Counted from the first letter of the stretch, positions 50,011 to 59,780 are shown. The stretch: DNA of 64,000 bases from Actinomadura opuntiae (GCF_030283205.1 NZ_JASNWF010000008.1:186001-250000); one strand, 5' to 3'. Made by a program: numbers and translations. Notes: a model not told the origin generated them from the sequence alone.

Positions 50011-51471
50011 TCAGACGCGCGGGCGGCACCCGGGACGGCGGGTGCCGCCCCGCACGTCGTCGGGCCTGGTGGCGCGCAGGCCGAAGGCGGAGACCGCCGC
50101 CCCCAGCAGAATCATGACCGCCGGGACGACGAGCGCGGTGCGGTAGGCGTCCAGCACCGCCTCCGGTGAGCCGTCGCCGCCGGCCGAGGCGATCCCGTAC
50201 ACCGCGGTCACCGCGGAGATCCCGACCGCCGAGCCGAACTGGGTGAAGGTGTACAGCAGCCCGCCGGCCAGGCCCTGCTCCTCCGGGGCCACGCTGTCGG
50301 TCGCCGCGATGGTCAGCGGACCGTAGGCGAGGGCGAACGCGACGCCCGAGAGGATCAGGCTCGGGAACATCGCCGCGTAGGACCAGTCCATCCCGACCGG
50401 CAGGAAGAGCCCGTAGGCCGCGATCGCCAGCAGGAAGCCGCCGAAGATCACCCGGCCGTTGCCGTAGCGGTTCACCAGCCGCGGGGTGAGGGTCGGCGCC
50501 AGCACGGCGTCGCAGCCCATGGCGATCAGCGCTATGGCGGCCTGCAGGGAGGACCAGCCGCGCAGTTCCTGCAGGTAGAGCGTGATGATGAACTGGAAGC
50601 CGAAGAACGCGCCGAGAAAGAGCAGCGCACCGGCGTCGGCGCGCACCATCGCGGCATGCCGGAAGATCCCCAGCCGGACGAGCGGCACTCGGGCGCGCCG
50701 TTCGATCACCACGAACACCGCCACCAGTACCGGGCCTGCGGCGAGCGCGCCGAGGGTGAGCGCGAGCCCTTCGCCGCCGTGCTCGATCCGGACGATGCCG
50801 AAGGCGAACAGCAGCATCGCCGCGGCGGCGGTGGCGGCGCCGGCCAGGTCGTAGCCGCGCCGCGCGGGCTGGGGACGGGTCTCGGCCGGCACCAGCTTGA
50901 ACGCCGCGAGCAGGATGGCGCCGGCCAGGAACACCGGGGCGAAGAACACCCAGCGCCAGCCGAGTTCGGTCAGCAGCCCGCCGATGACCAGGCCCAGCGA
51001 GAAGCCGCCGGCGCCGACGCCGGAGAACACCAGCAGGGCCTTGTCGCGCTGCGGCCCCCTCGGGTACGAGGTCGTGATGATCGACATGGCGGCAGGGGTC
51101 ATGAAGGCCGACGCGACACCGGTCACGAACCGGGCCGCGACCAGCATCCAGCCGTCGACCGCGAAGCCGCCCAGCATGGAGAAGGCCAGGAAGACGCCCA
51201 GCCAGGTGAGGAACATCCGGCGCCGGCCCAGCAGGTCGGCGGCGCGGCCGCCGAGCATGGTGAAACCGGCGTAGCCGAGCACGTAGCCGCTCATCACCCA
51301 CGCCGTGGTGCCGGTGGTCAGGCCGAGGTCGGCGCGGATGCTCGGGACGGCGACGGCCAGCATGGCGACGTCGCCGCCCTCAAGGAAGATCGTCCCGCAC
51401 AGGACGAGCAGCAGCGCCCACCCTCGCCGACCAGGTCGAACCCCCGGTCCCGGAGCCCCTGCCATCGCCAT
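50011..51471 (-). CDS. MFS transporter, DHA2 (14-segment) drug exporter type
   Basis: A 486-aa membrane protein with about 14 predicted segments. Motif A is GGRAADLLGRRRMF after segment 2, and AFMTPAAMSIITTSYPRG and GGFSLGLVIGGLLTE match the family. It exports hydrophobic compounds against the proton gradient. It follows the TetR gene at 51559 on the same strand, 87 nt on, a common drug-export arrangement. Its last codons overlap the terminator-like hairpin of the sugar operon. Confidence 0.92.
   Translation of the reverse strand: MAMAGAPGPGVRPGRRGWALLLVLCGTIFLEGGDVAMLAVAVPSIRADLGLTTGTTAWVMSGYVLGYAGFTMLGGRAADLLGRRRMFLTWLGVFLAFSMLGGFAVDGWMLVAARFVTGVASAFMTPAAMSIITTSYPRGPQRDKALLVFSGVGAGGFSLGLVIGGLLTELGWRWVFFAPVFLAGAILLAAFKLVPAETRPQPARRGYDLAGAATAAAAMLLFAFGIVRIEHGGEGLALTLGALAAGPVLVAVFVVIERRARVPLVRLGIFRHAAMVRADAGALLFLGAFFGFQFIITLYLQELRGWSSLQAAIALIAMGCDAVLAPTLTPRLVNRYGNGRVIFGGFLLAIAAYGLFLPVGMDWSYAAMFPSLILSGVAFALAYGPLTIAATDSVAPEEQGLAGGLLYTFTQFGSAVGISAVTAVYGIASAGGDGSPEAVLDAYRTALVVPAVMILLGAAVSAFGLRATRPDDVRGGTRRPGCRPRV
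50021..50050. terminator. Perfect hairpin after the sugar operon, inside the MFS 3' end
   Basis: GGGCGGCACCCG (50021-50032) pairs over 12 bp with CGGGTGCCGCCC (50039-50050), loop 6 nt. It ends the rightward sugar operon while also encoding the last residues of the MFS protein on the other strand. Confidence 0.65.
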
Positions 51472-51558
51472 GGCCGCGACCGTACCGAGCGGCGGCGAGC
51501 CGGGGCCACACGTTTTCGTCCGGCCCGGAAGGACGGATGGGCGGCCGGCCCCGTCCGG

Positions 51559-52158
51559 TCAGGGAGCCGCCCTGGCCAGCAGGGCAGGGGTCAGCCAGCG
51601 GCGCAGGAACGGACGCGGGTCGCTGCCGGTGGCCTCGGGCACCGAAAGGTAGGAGTAGAGCAGGCGCATGAAGAACTCGGCGAGACCGGCGAGTTCCTCG
51701 TCGTCGTAGCCGAGGGCCGCCCAGTCGATGTCCAGCCGGGACAGGAAGACCTTCATCTCGTCGAGGGCGGCGGCGGACAGGATGTCCGGGCCGAACATGG
51801 GGGCGCGCCCGGTGGCGAAGATCATTCCGACGTGCGGGTCGCGGGGCAGCTGCTCCACGGCCTGGGCGAAGACCTCGACGAGGATCTCGCCCGGGTCGGT
51901 CAGCGGCCCGATGTCGGCGGCGATCCGCGTCTCGAACTCGGCGGCCGCGGCGAACCCCGCCGCCTTCATCAGCTCGTCGATGTTGCGGTAGTAGCGGTAC
52001 ACCGTCGCGCGGGTGACGCCGAGCTCCTCGGCGACCTGCGTGAATCCGGTCTTGCGCGCGCCGTACCGGTCCACGCACCGGATCAGCGCCTCGATGATCC
52101 GCCGCCGGGCCTCGTCGTCGTCGCGAGGAGGGTCGCCTCGCCACCCGTGCGTGCGCAT
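51559..52158 (-). CDS. TetR family transcriptional regulator
   Basis: A 199-aa TetR protein with its helix-turn-helix at about 38-60 (FTQVAEELGVTRATVYRYY). The C-terminal domain ends in LLARAAP. It probably represses itself and the MFS exporter that follows. It lies 92 nt downstream of the mce operon, on the same strand; the gap holds GC-rich hairpins (GGCCGGCC at 52208 and 52238) that may end the mce transcript. Confidence 0.9.
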   Translation of the reverse strand: MRTHGWRGDPPRDDDEARRRIIEALIRCVDRYGARKTGFTQVAEELGVTRATVYRYYRNIDELMKAAGFAAAAEFETRIAADIGPLTDPGEILVEVFAQAVEQLPRDPHVGMIFATGRAPMFGPDILSAAALDEMKVFLSRLDIDWAALGYDDEELAGLAEFFMRLLYSYLSVPEATGSDPRPFLRRWLTPALLARAAP

Positions 52159-52250
52159 CAGTGCCTTTCACAGCGGACGCTCCGACCGGAGCGGTGAGGA
52201 AGCCGGTGGCCGGCCGGGGACGGCGTCGCGGGGCATCGGCCGGCCGTGCG

Positions 52251-53072
52251 TCAGTGCGCCGGCCGGGCCGAGGGGACGGTGCCCGGCAACCCGGAGGAGC
52301 CGGTCCCGCCCGAGACCGGCTTGCCGTTCTCGTCGGTGGCGGACTCCACACCCTGGCTCAGCAGCGTGATGTTACCAGCCAGCCATTTCCCCGAGACGAG
52401 CTTCATGCTGAGCGCGACCGTGGCGCCGCTGTTGGCCTGCACCGTCTTGCCCGTCGTCACCCTGGTGTTGATGACCACCATGACGTTGGCGGCGCCGCGC
52501 TTGACCGCGCCCGGGTAGACGCCGGTGACGGTGGCCCGCGAGCTCACCTTGTTGGTGGTGAAGTAGCTGGTCAGGGTGTCGGCGGTCGGGCGGATGGCGT
52601 CGGCGGCGGCCTTGGTGAGCAGCGGGTACTTCGCGGCGAACGACTGGGACATGTGCTGGTAGTCCCAGTTGAAGAAGACGTCGGCGACCTTGCGCGCGCT
52701 GGCGGCCAGGTCGCGCTGCCGCCGGGCGTCCGCGGACATGTCCTCCTTCTGCTGCCAGACGACGTAGAGGAGCGCGCTCACCGCGACCAGCGCGATGGCG
52801 GTGACGACCGTCAGGAGGCGCATGCCGATGCCCGTGAGACGGCGCGGCGGCGCTTCCTCCGCCGGGGCCTCCTCGGCGGCCGGCTCGTCCACTTCTCCGG
52901 CGGCCGGCTCGTCCGCTGCTCCGGCGGCCTGTTCTTCGCTCTCGCCGGGCTCGGCGTCCGCGCTCTTCTTCCTGACGACGACGTAGATCCGCTCGTACTC
53001 GTCGCCGTCCGGGAGCTCCTCGTCCAGGAGGTCCTCGTCGATCGTCCGGACGGCCGGGGCCTTGGCCTTCAT
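52251..53072 (-). CDS. Mce-associated membrane protein
   Basis: A 273-aa protein: an acidic, Ala/Glu/Pro-rich cytoplasmic part (1-78, with repeated DEPAA-like units at about 54-75), one membrane helix (84-106) and an extracytoplasmic NTF2-like domain (VADVFFNWDYQHMSQSFAAKYPLLTKAA). This is the architecture of Mas/Mam proteins that end mce operons. ATG overlaps the MceF stop by 4 nt. It probably stabilises or assembles the Mce complex. Confidence 0.88.
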   Translation of the reverse strand: MKAKAPAVRTIDEDLLDEELPDGDEYERIYVVVRKKSADAEPGESEEQAAGAADEPAAGEVDEPAAEEAPAEEAPPRRLTGIGMRLLTVVTAIALVAVSALLYVVWQQKEDMSADARRQRDLAASARKVADVFFNWDYQHMSQSFAAKYPLLTKAAADAIRPTADTLTSYFTTNKVSSRATVTGVYPGAVKRGAANVMVVINTRVTTGKTVQANSGATVALSMKLVSGKWLAGNITLLSQGVESATDENGKPVSGGTGSSGLPGTVPSARPAH

Positions 53073-54364
53073 CGGCTTCTCCTTCTCCAGATCGGGCGCC
53101 AGGCCAGCCCAAGCATGCCCATGACGACACGCAGCAGGACCAGCCCCGCCACCAGGGGCGGCAGGTAGATCAGCCACGCCGGCGGCCCGTGGCGGTCGGT
53201 GCCGGTGCCGGCGGCGTTGCGGGCCGGCACCGCGGCCGGCGTGGTCGCGGCGGCGGACCCGGAACCGCTCTTGCCGGTCGTCTCCGCCTTCTTCAGCGGC
53301 GGGCTCTGCCGGGCGGGCAGGTCCACGCCGGGGCAGGTCGGGATGCGCGGGATGGACGGCAGCGGCCTGAGGTTGCGGTACTCGACGGCGCCCTTCTCCG
53401 GTGTCAGCGTGAGGATGAACTTGATGTTGAGGTTGGGCTGGCCGTTGACGAAGGTGATGACGCCGCGCATCGCGGACGCCAGCTGGGGCGACCACTGCAG
53501 CCCCCGGGAGAGGGCGGACACGTTGGCGGGCGTCAGCAGCGCCGGCAGGGCGTCGCTCAGCGCGCCGAGCAGGCACTGCGCGGCCGGCTTCGACTCGCGC
53601 AGCAGCTTGGCGGTCCGCGCCAGCAGGTCGGGGGTCCGGTCGCGGATCTGGACGAGCGAGTCGTTCACCTCGGCGAGCGAGGAGGTGATGTCGGCGGTGG
53701 CGGAGATCCCGGCGGCCAGGTCGGCGCGCCGGCCGGCCAGCACGCTCGTCAGCGAGCCGAGGTTGGTGATGAGGCTGTCGAGCGTGTCGGTGTGGGTCGC
53801 GAAGGTCCGGGCGAGCTGGGAGGCGCCGTCGACGCTGAGCCGGAGCGTGTCGCCGCGCCCGTCCAGGCCCTGCGCCAGCTCCCGCGTGACGATCCTGAGG
53901 TTGGCCGGGTCGAGCCCGTTGACGGCCTTGGTCACCGACGCGAACAGGTCGCCGTAGCTCTCGCTGACGCTCGTCCTGGACAGCGGGATGACGTCGCCGG
54001 GACGCATCGGGGGCGCGCCCGCCCGGCCGCCCGCGGGCTCCAGGTCCACGTACGGCTCGCCGATCGCGGACTTGAGCGCGGCCGTGGCGGTGACGCCCTG
54101 CGGGACCCGCCGGCCCTTGTCGATGGCGAGGCGGACGACGACCTTGCCGCCGTCCAGCCGCACCGACTGGATCTTGCCGATGGCGACGCCGAGGTAGGTC
54201 ACGTCGAAGCCGGGCTGCAGGCCGCGGGAGTCGGAGAACTGCGCGCTGATCCGGTACGGGCGGGACAGCGGGTCGAAGCCGAGCACGTTGCGCACCGCCC
54301 ACACCGTCAGGACGGCGCCGAGCAGCGCGAACACCGCCAGGTTGAGCCTGATCCGGCGGTTCAC
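53069..54364 (-). CDS. mceF: MceF family protein with an extra C-terminal membrane helix
   Basis: A 431-aa Mce protein: N-terminal membrane anchor (about 7-28), MlaD/Mce domain (about 36-115, RGLQPGFDVTYLGVAIGKI) and a long helical region. A second hydrophobic helix near the end (about 397-421, LPPLVAGLVLLRVVMGMLGL) is followed by an Arg-rich tail; most MceF proteins I know end without this. A Ser/Ala/Thr-rich linker precedes it. GTG start overlaps the MceE stop. As sixth Mce subunit it should complete the lipid channel. Confidence 0.88.
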   Translation of the reverse strand: MNRRIRLNLAVFALLGAVLTVWAVRNVLGFDPLSRPYRISAQFSDSRGLQPGFDVTYLGVAIGKIQSVRLDGGKVVVRLAIDKGRRVPQGVTATAALKSAIGEPYVDLEPAGGRAGAPPMRPGDVIPLSRTSVSESYGDLFASVTKAVNGLDPANLRIVTRELAQGLDGRGDTLRLSVDGASQLARTFATHTDTLDSLITNLGSLTSVLAGRRADLAAGISATADITSSLAEVNDSLVQIRDRTPDLLARTAKLLRESKPAAQCLLGALSDALPALLTPANVSALSRGLQWSPQLASAMRGVITFVNGQPNLNIKFILTLTPEKGAVEYRNLRPLPSIPRIPTCPGVDLPARQSPPLKKAETTGKSGSGSAAATTPAAVPARNAAGTGTDRHGPPAWLIYLPPLVAGLVLLRVVMGMLGLAWRPIWRRRSR

Positions 54365-55401
54365 CGCTGCGGTCCCAGCATCCGGACGAGCCCGGCCAGC
54401 GACGACGGCGCCGTCCCGCCGCCCCGGGTGGCCGAGCCGTTGAAGTCCATGACCGGATAGGTGAGCAGCTGGCCGTTGTAGACCTGCCGCGGCATCCGGG
54501 TCACGAACTCCTGGAGGCGGTTGATGAGCGTGCCGAGCCTGGTCTTGTCGGAGGCGAGCACCTGGAGCGTCGGCCCCATCTGCTCGATGAGCCGGCGGAG
54601 CTGCTCGGTGTGGCCGATGAGGACGGTGTCGTTCACCGTCCGGGCGAGGTCGGACAGCGAGTGCACGGCGGTGAGGATCTTCTGCCGGTCGTCGGCGAGG
54701 AGTTCGGTGGCGTCGGCGACCCGTCCGGGCAGGCTCTTCAGCGAGCCCTCGTGGGCGGCGAGCTTCTTGCCGAGGGCCGCGAGGTCGTCGACGGCCCGTC
54801 CGAGTTGCTCGCGCCGCTCGCCGAAGGTCTTCAGCAGCGTGTCGGCGTTGGCGATCATCGCGTTCAGCTGGGGGCCGCGGCCGGCGAAGGCGGTGCCCGC
54901 GGTGCGCACGAGCCCGGGGGCGTCGCCGTCGGCGAGGGCGCCGACGAGCGGGGCGGCCTTGCCGACGATGTCCTCGAAGCCGGGGCTGGTCGTGGTCAGC
55001 GCGAGGCGGGCGTGGTCGGCGAGGAAGGGCCCCTGGTTCAGCGCGCGTCCCGGCGGCGGCTGGAGCTGCACGTAGTTCTCGCCGAGCAGCGAGGTCGTGG
55101 TGACCTTGGCCGTCGTCCCGGTGGGGACGCGCACGCCCTTCTTGATCGACATGGTGACGCGGGAGCGGTAGCCGTTTCCCGCGTCCACCAGCGTGATCTT
55201 CGTGACGGAGCCGACGGCGACGTCGGCGACCTTGACGCTGTGCCCGGTGACGAGGTTCTGCACGTCGGCGAAGTCGGCGGTGAGGGTGAGCGGACCCTTC
55301 GGCGCGTGCAGCGTCTGGACCGAGCAGCCGGACAGCGCCGCGCAGCCGGCCAGCACCGCGCAGAGCACGAGCGTCCCGGCGCGCAGGAGGGTTCGTCTCA
55401 C
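54361..55401 (-). CDS. mceE: MceE family lipoprotein
   Basis: A 346-aa Mce protein with a signal peptide ending in tandem lipobox-like motifs, LAGC (C20) and LSGC (C26). The Mce domain follows (about 30-110, NLVTGHSVKVADVAVGSV). GTG 55401 is chosen for its GGAG ribosome site; a further 15 upstream residues are open but lie within the MceD stop region. It is the usual lipid-anchored subunit. Confidence 0.88.
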   Translation of the reverse strand: MRRTLLRAGTLVLCAVLAGCAALSGCSVQTLHAPKGPLTLTADFADVQNLVTGHSVKVADVAVGSVTKITLVDAGNGYRSRVTMSIKKGVRVPTGTTAKVTTTSLLGENYVQLQPPPGRALNQGPFLADHARLALTTTSPGFEDIVGKAAPLVGALADGDAPGLVRTAGTAFAGRGPQLNAMIANADTLLKTFGERREQLGRAVDDLAALGKKLAAHEGSLKSLPGRVADATELLADDRQKILTAVHSLSDLARTVNDTVLIGHTEQLRRLIEQMGPTLQVLASDKTRLGTLINRLQEFVTRMPRQVYNGQLLTYPVMDFNGSATRGGGTAPSSLAGLVRMLGPQR

Positions 55402-55409
55402 GGTGGCTC

Positions 55410-56453
55410 CTACTGGCAGTTGGAGTAGGGGGGCGGGAGCGGGCACGGCACGTTCTCGTCGATCGTGGGCGACTTCAGGATCGCGGCCAGGTAGGAGCGC
55501 GCGAAGTTGTCGAGGGTGACCCGCAGGACGATCGCGCGGTTCTTCGGTTCGTAGGCGTTGACGAACTGGAAGCCGAAGTTCGGCAGCGCCTGCAACACCC
55601 CGCCGAGCGTGTCCGCGCTGCCCTTGAGCGTCAGGCTGACCTGCGCGGCCTTCTCCAGGTCGGCGGGGATGGTGTCCTGGTGCATCTTGATCAGGACGTC
55701 GCCGCGCCTGGCGAGGTCGGCGATCGCCTCGACCAGCGTCCGGATGCTCGACCGCTCGCCGGCCAGCATCGTGGACGCCTTGGAGAAGTCGCTGACGAGC
55801 CTGCCGAGCGTCTTCTCCCGGCCCTTGACGATCCCGGCGAGCCGGTCGAGGTTCTGCGCGACCTTGAGGAGCTGCTCGTCCTGCCCGGCGAGGTTGTTCA
55901 CCAGCTGCCCGGCCTGCTGGAACGCCTGGTTGAAGGCGGCGCCGTTGCCGTTGAGGGTGCCCGCGGCGTTGCCCAGCGCGGTGTCGGCCTTGGCGGGGTC
56001 GAAGTTGTCCAGGAGCTTGCCGAACGACTTGAGGGCGTCGTTGACCTCGACGGGGACCTGCGTGCGGTCGGTCCGCAGGACGGCGCCGTCCGCCATCTTC
56101 GCCAGGCCGGGGTGCCAGGCGGGGGCGAACGTCAGCGTGCGCTCACCGATCAGGCTCAGCGGCACGATGGCGGCGGTGGCCGTCGCGGGCAGCGGCACGT
56201 CGCCGTCGATCGAGGCGACGACGCGGACCTGCCCGTTCACCGGGGTGACCGAATCGACCTTCCCCACGTTGACGCCCATGACCTGCACCTGGGAGCCGGG
56301 GTAGAAGGACACGGCCCGGGTGAAGTAGGCGGTGACGCGGTAGGACGACCCGGACGACAGCGGGCCCGCCAGCACCGAGCAGGCGCTGAGGGCGGCGCCG
56401 AGCACCACCGCCATGGCGGCGGCGAGCGGGCGGCGCGGCGGTCGCATCCTCAT
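55410..56453 (-). CDS. mceD: Mce family lipoprotein, fourth in the operon (MceD position)
   Basis: A 347-aa Mce protein. The signal peptide ends in ALSAC with lipid-carrying C25, so this operon encodes two successive lipoproteins; classical mycobacterial operons have one, MceE. The Mce domain lies at about 34-110 (FYPGSQVQVMGVNVGKVDSV), then a long coiled helical region. ATG 56453 overlaps the MceC stop. A second ATG lies two codons later. Confidence 0.87.
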   Translation of the reverse strand: MRMRPPRRPLAAAMAVVLGAALSACSVLAGPLSSGSSYRVTAYFTRAVSFYPGSQVQVMGVNVGKVDSVTPVNGQVRVVASIDGDVPLPATATAAIVPLSLIGERTLTFAPAWHPGLAKMADGAVLRTDRTQVPVEVNDALKSFGKLLDNFDPAKADTALGNAAGTLNGNGAAFNQAFQQAGQLVNNLAGQDEQLLKVAQNLDRLAGIVKGREKTLGRLVSDFSKASTMLAGERSSIRTLVEAIADLARRGDVLIKMHQDTIPADLEKAAQVSLTLKGSADTLGGVLQALPNFGFQFVNAYEPKNRAIVLRVTLDNFARSYLAAILKSPTIDENVPCPLPPPYSNCQ

Positions 56454-57550
56454 CCTCCGACCTGTCCCGTCGGGACGAGCGGGTAGTTGGGCGGGTTGAA
56501 GTTCGGCTGCGGCCCGACCACGCCGGGCTGGACCGGGCCGAACCCGACGAACCCGCCCTCCATCCACCGGCCGGCCCGGCTGCCGGCCATGCCCAGCTGG
56601 TAGAACGCGGGCCCGAACCAGGCGAGGGCGACGTTCATCGACGGCAGGTTGTCGCCGGCCATCGTCTGCGCGGCGAGGTGGAAGTCGTTGAGCACCGTGT
56701 TCAGCTGCTTCTGGTGCGTGGCGAGGGTGTCGTCGAGGCTCTTGACGACGCGGCTGCCGCTGCCGAGCGCGGCGGCGAGGTCGTCGCGCCGCCGCACCAG
56801 CTCCTTCAGCAGGGTGTCGCCGTAGTCGAGCAGCTGGGTGAGCTGCCGGTCCTTGGACGCCAGCGCGCCGCTCAGCTTCCCGCTGTTGGCGATGATCGCG
56901 GCGACCTGGGGGAAGGAGTCGTTCAGGGCCGTGCTGACCTTCCGCAGGTCCGCGAGCATCTTCGCGGTCTCCTGCTGGGACGGCAGCTTCACCTTGGCGG
57001 CCTCGCCGAGCAGCCGGTCGACCGACCGGGCGTCCAGCCTCCCGGCGATGGTCGACGCGGAGCCGAGCGTGTTGCTCAGCGTGTACGGGATGCTGGTGCG
57101 CTCCAGCGGGATGCGCCGCCGGCCGTCCGGCAGCGTCTTCAGGTAGGGACGGGCGACCGGTCCCGACAGCCGGACGTACTGGCCGCCGAGCAGGTTCGAC
57201 AGCCGGATGTCGGCGTGCATCCGCGGGCCCAGCCTGATCCCGGAGTCGACCTTCCAGGTCACGATGACGTGGCCGTCGCGGAAGTCCGGCCGGACCCCGG
57301 TGACCTTGCCGACCTTGACGCCGGCGAGCTGCACCTCGGCGCCCTTCTGCAGGCCGCCGGTGCCGGCGAAGACGCCGCTCATGGTGTAGCCGCCCTGGAA
57401 GAGGCCGAGGCTGCCGTAGGCGTAGGCCGCGATCACCAGCGCGGCCAGCGTCGGGATCGTCACCGCGGCGATCGCCACGGGACTGCGGTCGCGGAACGAC
57501 CGCGCGAACGCGTCCTTGGTCCGGTTCCTCTTTCGGTCCGTCCGGCCCAT
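56450..57550 (-). CDS. mceC: MceC family protein
   Basis: A 366-aa Mce protein with a basic N-terminus, membrane anchor at about 24-46, Mce domain about 54-135 (GLQKGAEVQLAGVKVGKVTGV), helical region and a Pro/Asn/Gly-rich tail (FGPVQPGVVGPQPNFNPPNYP). The ATG overlaps the MceB stop by one base (TGATG). It forms part of the periplasm-spanning hexamer. Confidence 0.9.
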   Translation of the reverse strand: MGRTDRKRNRTKDAFARSFRDRSPVAIAAVTIPTLAALVIAAYAYGSLGLFQGGYTMSGVFAGTGGLQKGAEVQLAGVKVGKVTGVRPDFRDGHVIVTWKVDSGIRLGPRMHADIRLSNLLGGQYVRLSGPVARPYLKTLPDGRRRIPLERTSIPYTLSNTLGSASTIAGRLDARSVDRLLGEAAKVKLPSQQETAKMLADLRKVSTALNDSFPQVAAIIANSGKLSGALASKDRQLTQLLDYGDTLLKELVRRRDDLAAALGSGSRVVKSLDDTLATHQKQLNTVLNDFHLAAQTMAGDNLPSMNVALAWFGPAFYQLGMAGSRAGRWMEGGFVGFGPVQPGVVGPQPNFNPPNYPLVPTGQVGG

Positions 57551-58713
57551 CACCGGCCCCCGTTCTGGCCGCCCAGGAACGCCAGCTTGACCATGGCCCG
57601 GAAGACCTGCTGCTGGGCCGGGCTGAGCTTCGCGTCGTTGCCGGTCACCGCCGCCCCGCCGCCGGAACCGCCGCCGGAACCGCCCGGGCCGCTGGCGGGC
57701 GGGGGCGGCAGGTTCTCGGGGAAGGGGCAGGTGTCGCTGTAGACGACGTTCATGCACAGGGCGTTGCCGCGCACGAACTTGCCGCCGTCGGTGAGGGTCA
57801 GCAGCGCCTGCAGCGCCGCCGGCAGGCTCTTGATCATCTTGTCGATGTCGCGCATCCTGCGGTGCGCGATCTCCATCAGGTCGGTGGTGCCCTGCACCAG
57901 CCGGCCGAGCTGCGGGGCCGAGCCGCCGAGCACCTTGTCCAGGTTGGTCGCGACGTCGCCGAGCCGGGTGCTCGCGGTGCCGAGGGCGGCGCGGTCCTGG
58001 GCGAAGGCCCGGGTGAGGTCGGTCAGGTTGGTGACGGTCTCGGTGATCTGCCGGTCGCGGGCGGCCAGCGCGTCGGTGACCGTCGCGTAGTTCCCGATCA
58101 TCTGCCGGATCGTGTCGCTGCGCGAGCCGAGCGTGCGCAGGAGCGCCGCCAGGTTCACCGACATCTGGTTGATCTTGTCCTGGTTGCCGTCCAGCGCGGT
58201 GGCGAACGACTGCAGGATCTTGTTGATCTCATCGGGGTCGATGCCGCCGACCAGCGGCCCGAGGTCGTTGATGAGCGCGCCGAGGTCGGCCGCCGACCGG
58301 GTCCGGGTGAGCCGCTGGCCGTCCTCGAGCATGACGCGGCTGGAGCCGGTCTCCAGGTAGATCTCGCGCTTGCCGATGAGGTCCTTCCACCGGATGACGG
58401 CCGAGGAGTCGGCGGGGATGTGCAGCGACGGGCGGATCTTCATCCCCACCACGGCCCGGCCGTCCACCACCTTCACCGAGGTGACCCGGCCGACCGGGGT
58501 GCCCGCCACCTTCACCTCGTCGCCCGACCGCAGGCCGCTGACGTCGTCGAACGTCGCCCGCAGATGCAGGCCCGACCCGAAGTCCGTGCCGACGATCCGG
58601 AACGCCATGTAGACGGTCAGCAAGGTCGTGACGATGGCGAACACGACGAACCGGCGCGCCGAGCGCGCGTCCAGGCCCTGCCTGCGCAGCCGGCTCCGGC
58701 GCGGGGCGGCCAT
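57550..58713 (-). CDS. mceB: MceB family protein
   Basis: A 387-aa Mce protein: anchor helix about 21-41, Mce domain about 48-125 (GLRSGDEVKVAGTPVGRVTSV), helical segment and a cysteine pair (ALCMNVVYSDTC) before a Gly/Ser/Pro-rich linker (PASGPGGSGGGSGGG). The ATG overlaps the MceA stop as TGATG. Position and layout support the B subunit. Confidence 0.9.
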   Translation of the reverse strand: MAAPRRSRLRRQGLDARSARRFVVFAIVTTLLTVYMAFRIVGTDFGSGLHLRATFDDVSGLRSGDEVKVAGTPVGRVTSVKVVDGRAVVGMKIRPSLHIPADSSAVIRWKDLIGKREIYLETGSSRVMLEDGQRLTRTRSAADLGALINDLGPLVGGIDPDEINKILQSFATALDGNQDKINQMSVNLAALLRTLGSRSDTIRQMIGNYATVTDALAARDRQITETVTNLTDLTRAFAQDRAALGTASTRLGDVATNLDKVLGGSAPQLGRLVQGTTDLMEIAHRRMRDIDKMIKSLPAALQALLTLTDGGKFVRGNALCMNVVYSDTCPFPENLPPPPASGPGGSGGGSGGGAAVTGNDAKLSPAQQQVFRAMVKLAFLGGQNGGR

Positions 58714-59780
58714 CAGTCGCCCCCCTTCGCGGCCGGGTTCGGCTTGTTCGGGACCGCGGGCTCGATCGGCCCGCAGATCCCCGGCAGCGAGTCGCACAGC
58801 GCGGTGCTCGGGTTGATGTGGATGGTGACGCGCGAGAGCAGGGTCCCGTGCGGTCCCGGGATGTTGGCGATGCCGGCCAGCTGCGTCAGGATCAGCCCGC
58901 TGCTGCTGATGAGGTCGGGGAAGTAGCCGCGGTACCTGGACAGGACGGCGGCCGCCGGTGTGACCGCGTCGATCACGCGGCCGGCGCCCTTCGGGTCGGA
59001 CGCGAGGATCTGGTTCAGGGTGCGGGCCGAGTCGTCCAGGCCGGCGAGCATCTTGGCGAACTGCCCGGGGTCGCCGGTGATGGACGGGGCGATCTTGTTC
59101 AGGTCGTCGGTGATCCCGCCGATCTCGTCGCCGTGGCGGGCGGCGGTGCCGGCCAGCGCGCCGCCGTCGCCGACGATGGAGCCGAGGTCGCCGCTGCGCC
59201 GCGCCGTCAGGCCGAGCAGCTTCGCGGAGTCGTCGACCAGGCCGGCGAGCTCGGCTCCCCGGCCGTCCAGGCCGGTGCCCAGCGACCGCATGATGGTGGC
59301 GACGTCGTCCGGGCCGAGCGCGTCGAGGAGGTCGACGGTCGGCGCCGCGACGTCGGTGAGGTCCTGCGGGTCGCTGGTCCTGGTGATGGTTCCGCCGTCG
59401 TGCAGGTACGGCCCGGTGCTCTCGCCCCGGCCGGGCCGCAGGTCGACGTACTTGGGGCCGAACGCCGACAGCGGCGAGATCGCCGCCTCGGACGTGACGG
59501 GCGCGTGGACGCCGTGGTCCAGCCGGATCCTGACGAGCGCCCGGCCCTGCGGGGTGAGCCGGACCGAGGCGACCTGCCCGACCTTGACGCCGCGGATCTT
59601 GACGTCGGAGCGGTCGTCCAGCCCCTCCCCGGCCCGGCCGAAGGTGGCCCTCAGGTAGGTCGAGCCGGGGTGGGTGTCGCGCGCGGCCAGGTAGGAGGCC
59701 AGCGCGGCGCCGGCCACCAGGGCGGCCCCGAGGGCGCCGAACCGGCGGCGGGTGCGCGGCGTGAGGTCGACGGTCCTCAT
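58713..59780 (-). CDS. mceA: MceA family protein
   Basis: A 355-aa Mce protein, the first of six. Anchor helix about 14-33, Mce domain about 40-118 (GLDDRSDVKIRGVKVGQVASV), helical domain and a Cys pair near the end (ALCDSLPGICG). ATG overlaps the YrbEB stop by 4 nt. The MceA subunit usually determines assembly and may contact the substrate. Confidence 0.9.
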   Translation of the reverse strand: MRTVDLTPRTRRRFGALGAALVAGAALASYLAARDTHPGSTYLRATFGRAGEGLDDRSDVKIRGVKVGQVASVRLTPQGRALVRIRLDHGVHAPVTSEAAISPLSAFGPKYVDLRPGRGESTGPYLHDGGTITRTSDPQDLTDVAAPTVDLLDALGPDDVATIMRSLGTGLDGRGAELAGLVDDSAKLLGLTARRSGDLGSIVGDGGALAGTAARHGDEIGGITDDLNKIAPSITGDPGQFAKMLAGLDDSARTLNQILASDPKGAGRVIDAVTPAAAVLSRYRGYFPDLISSSGLILTQLAGIANIPGPHGTLLSRVTIHINPSTALCDSLPGICGPIEPAVPNKPNPAAKGGD

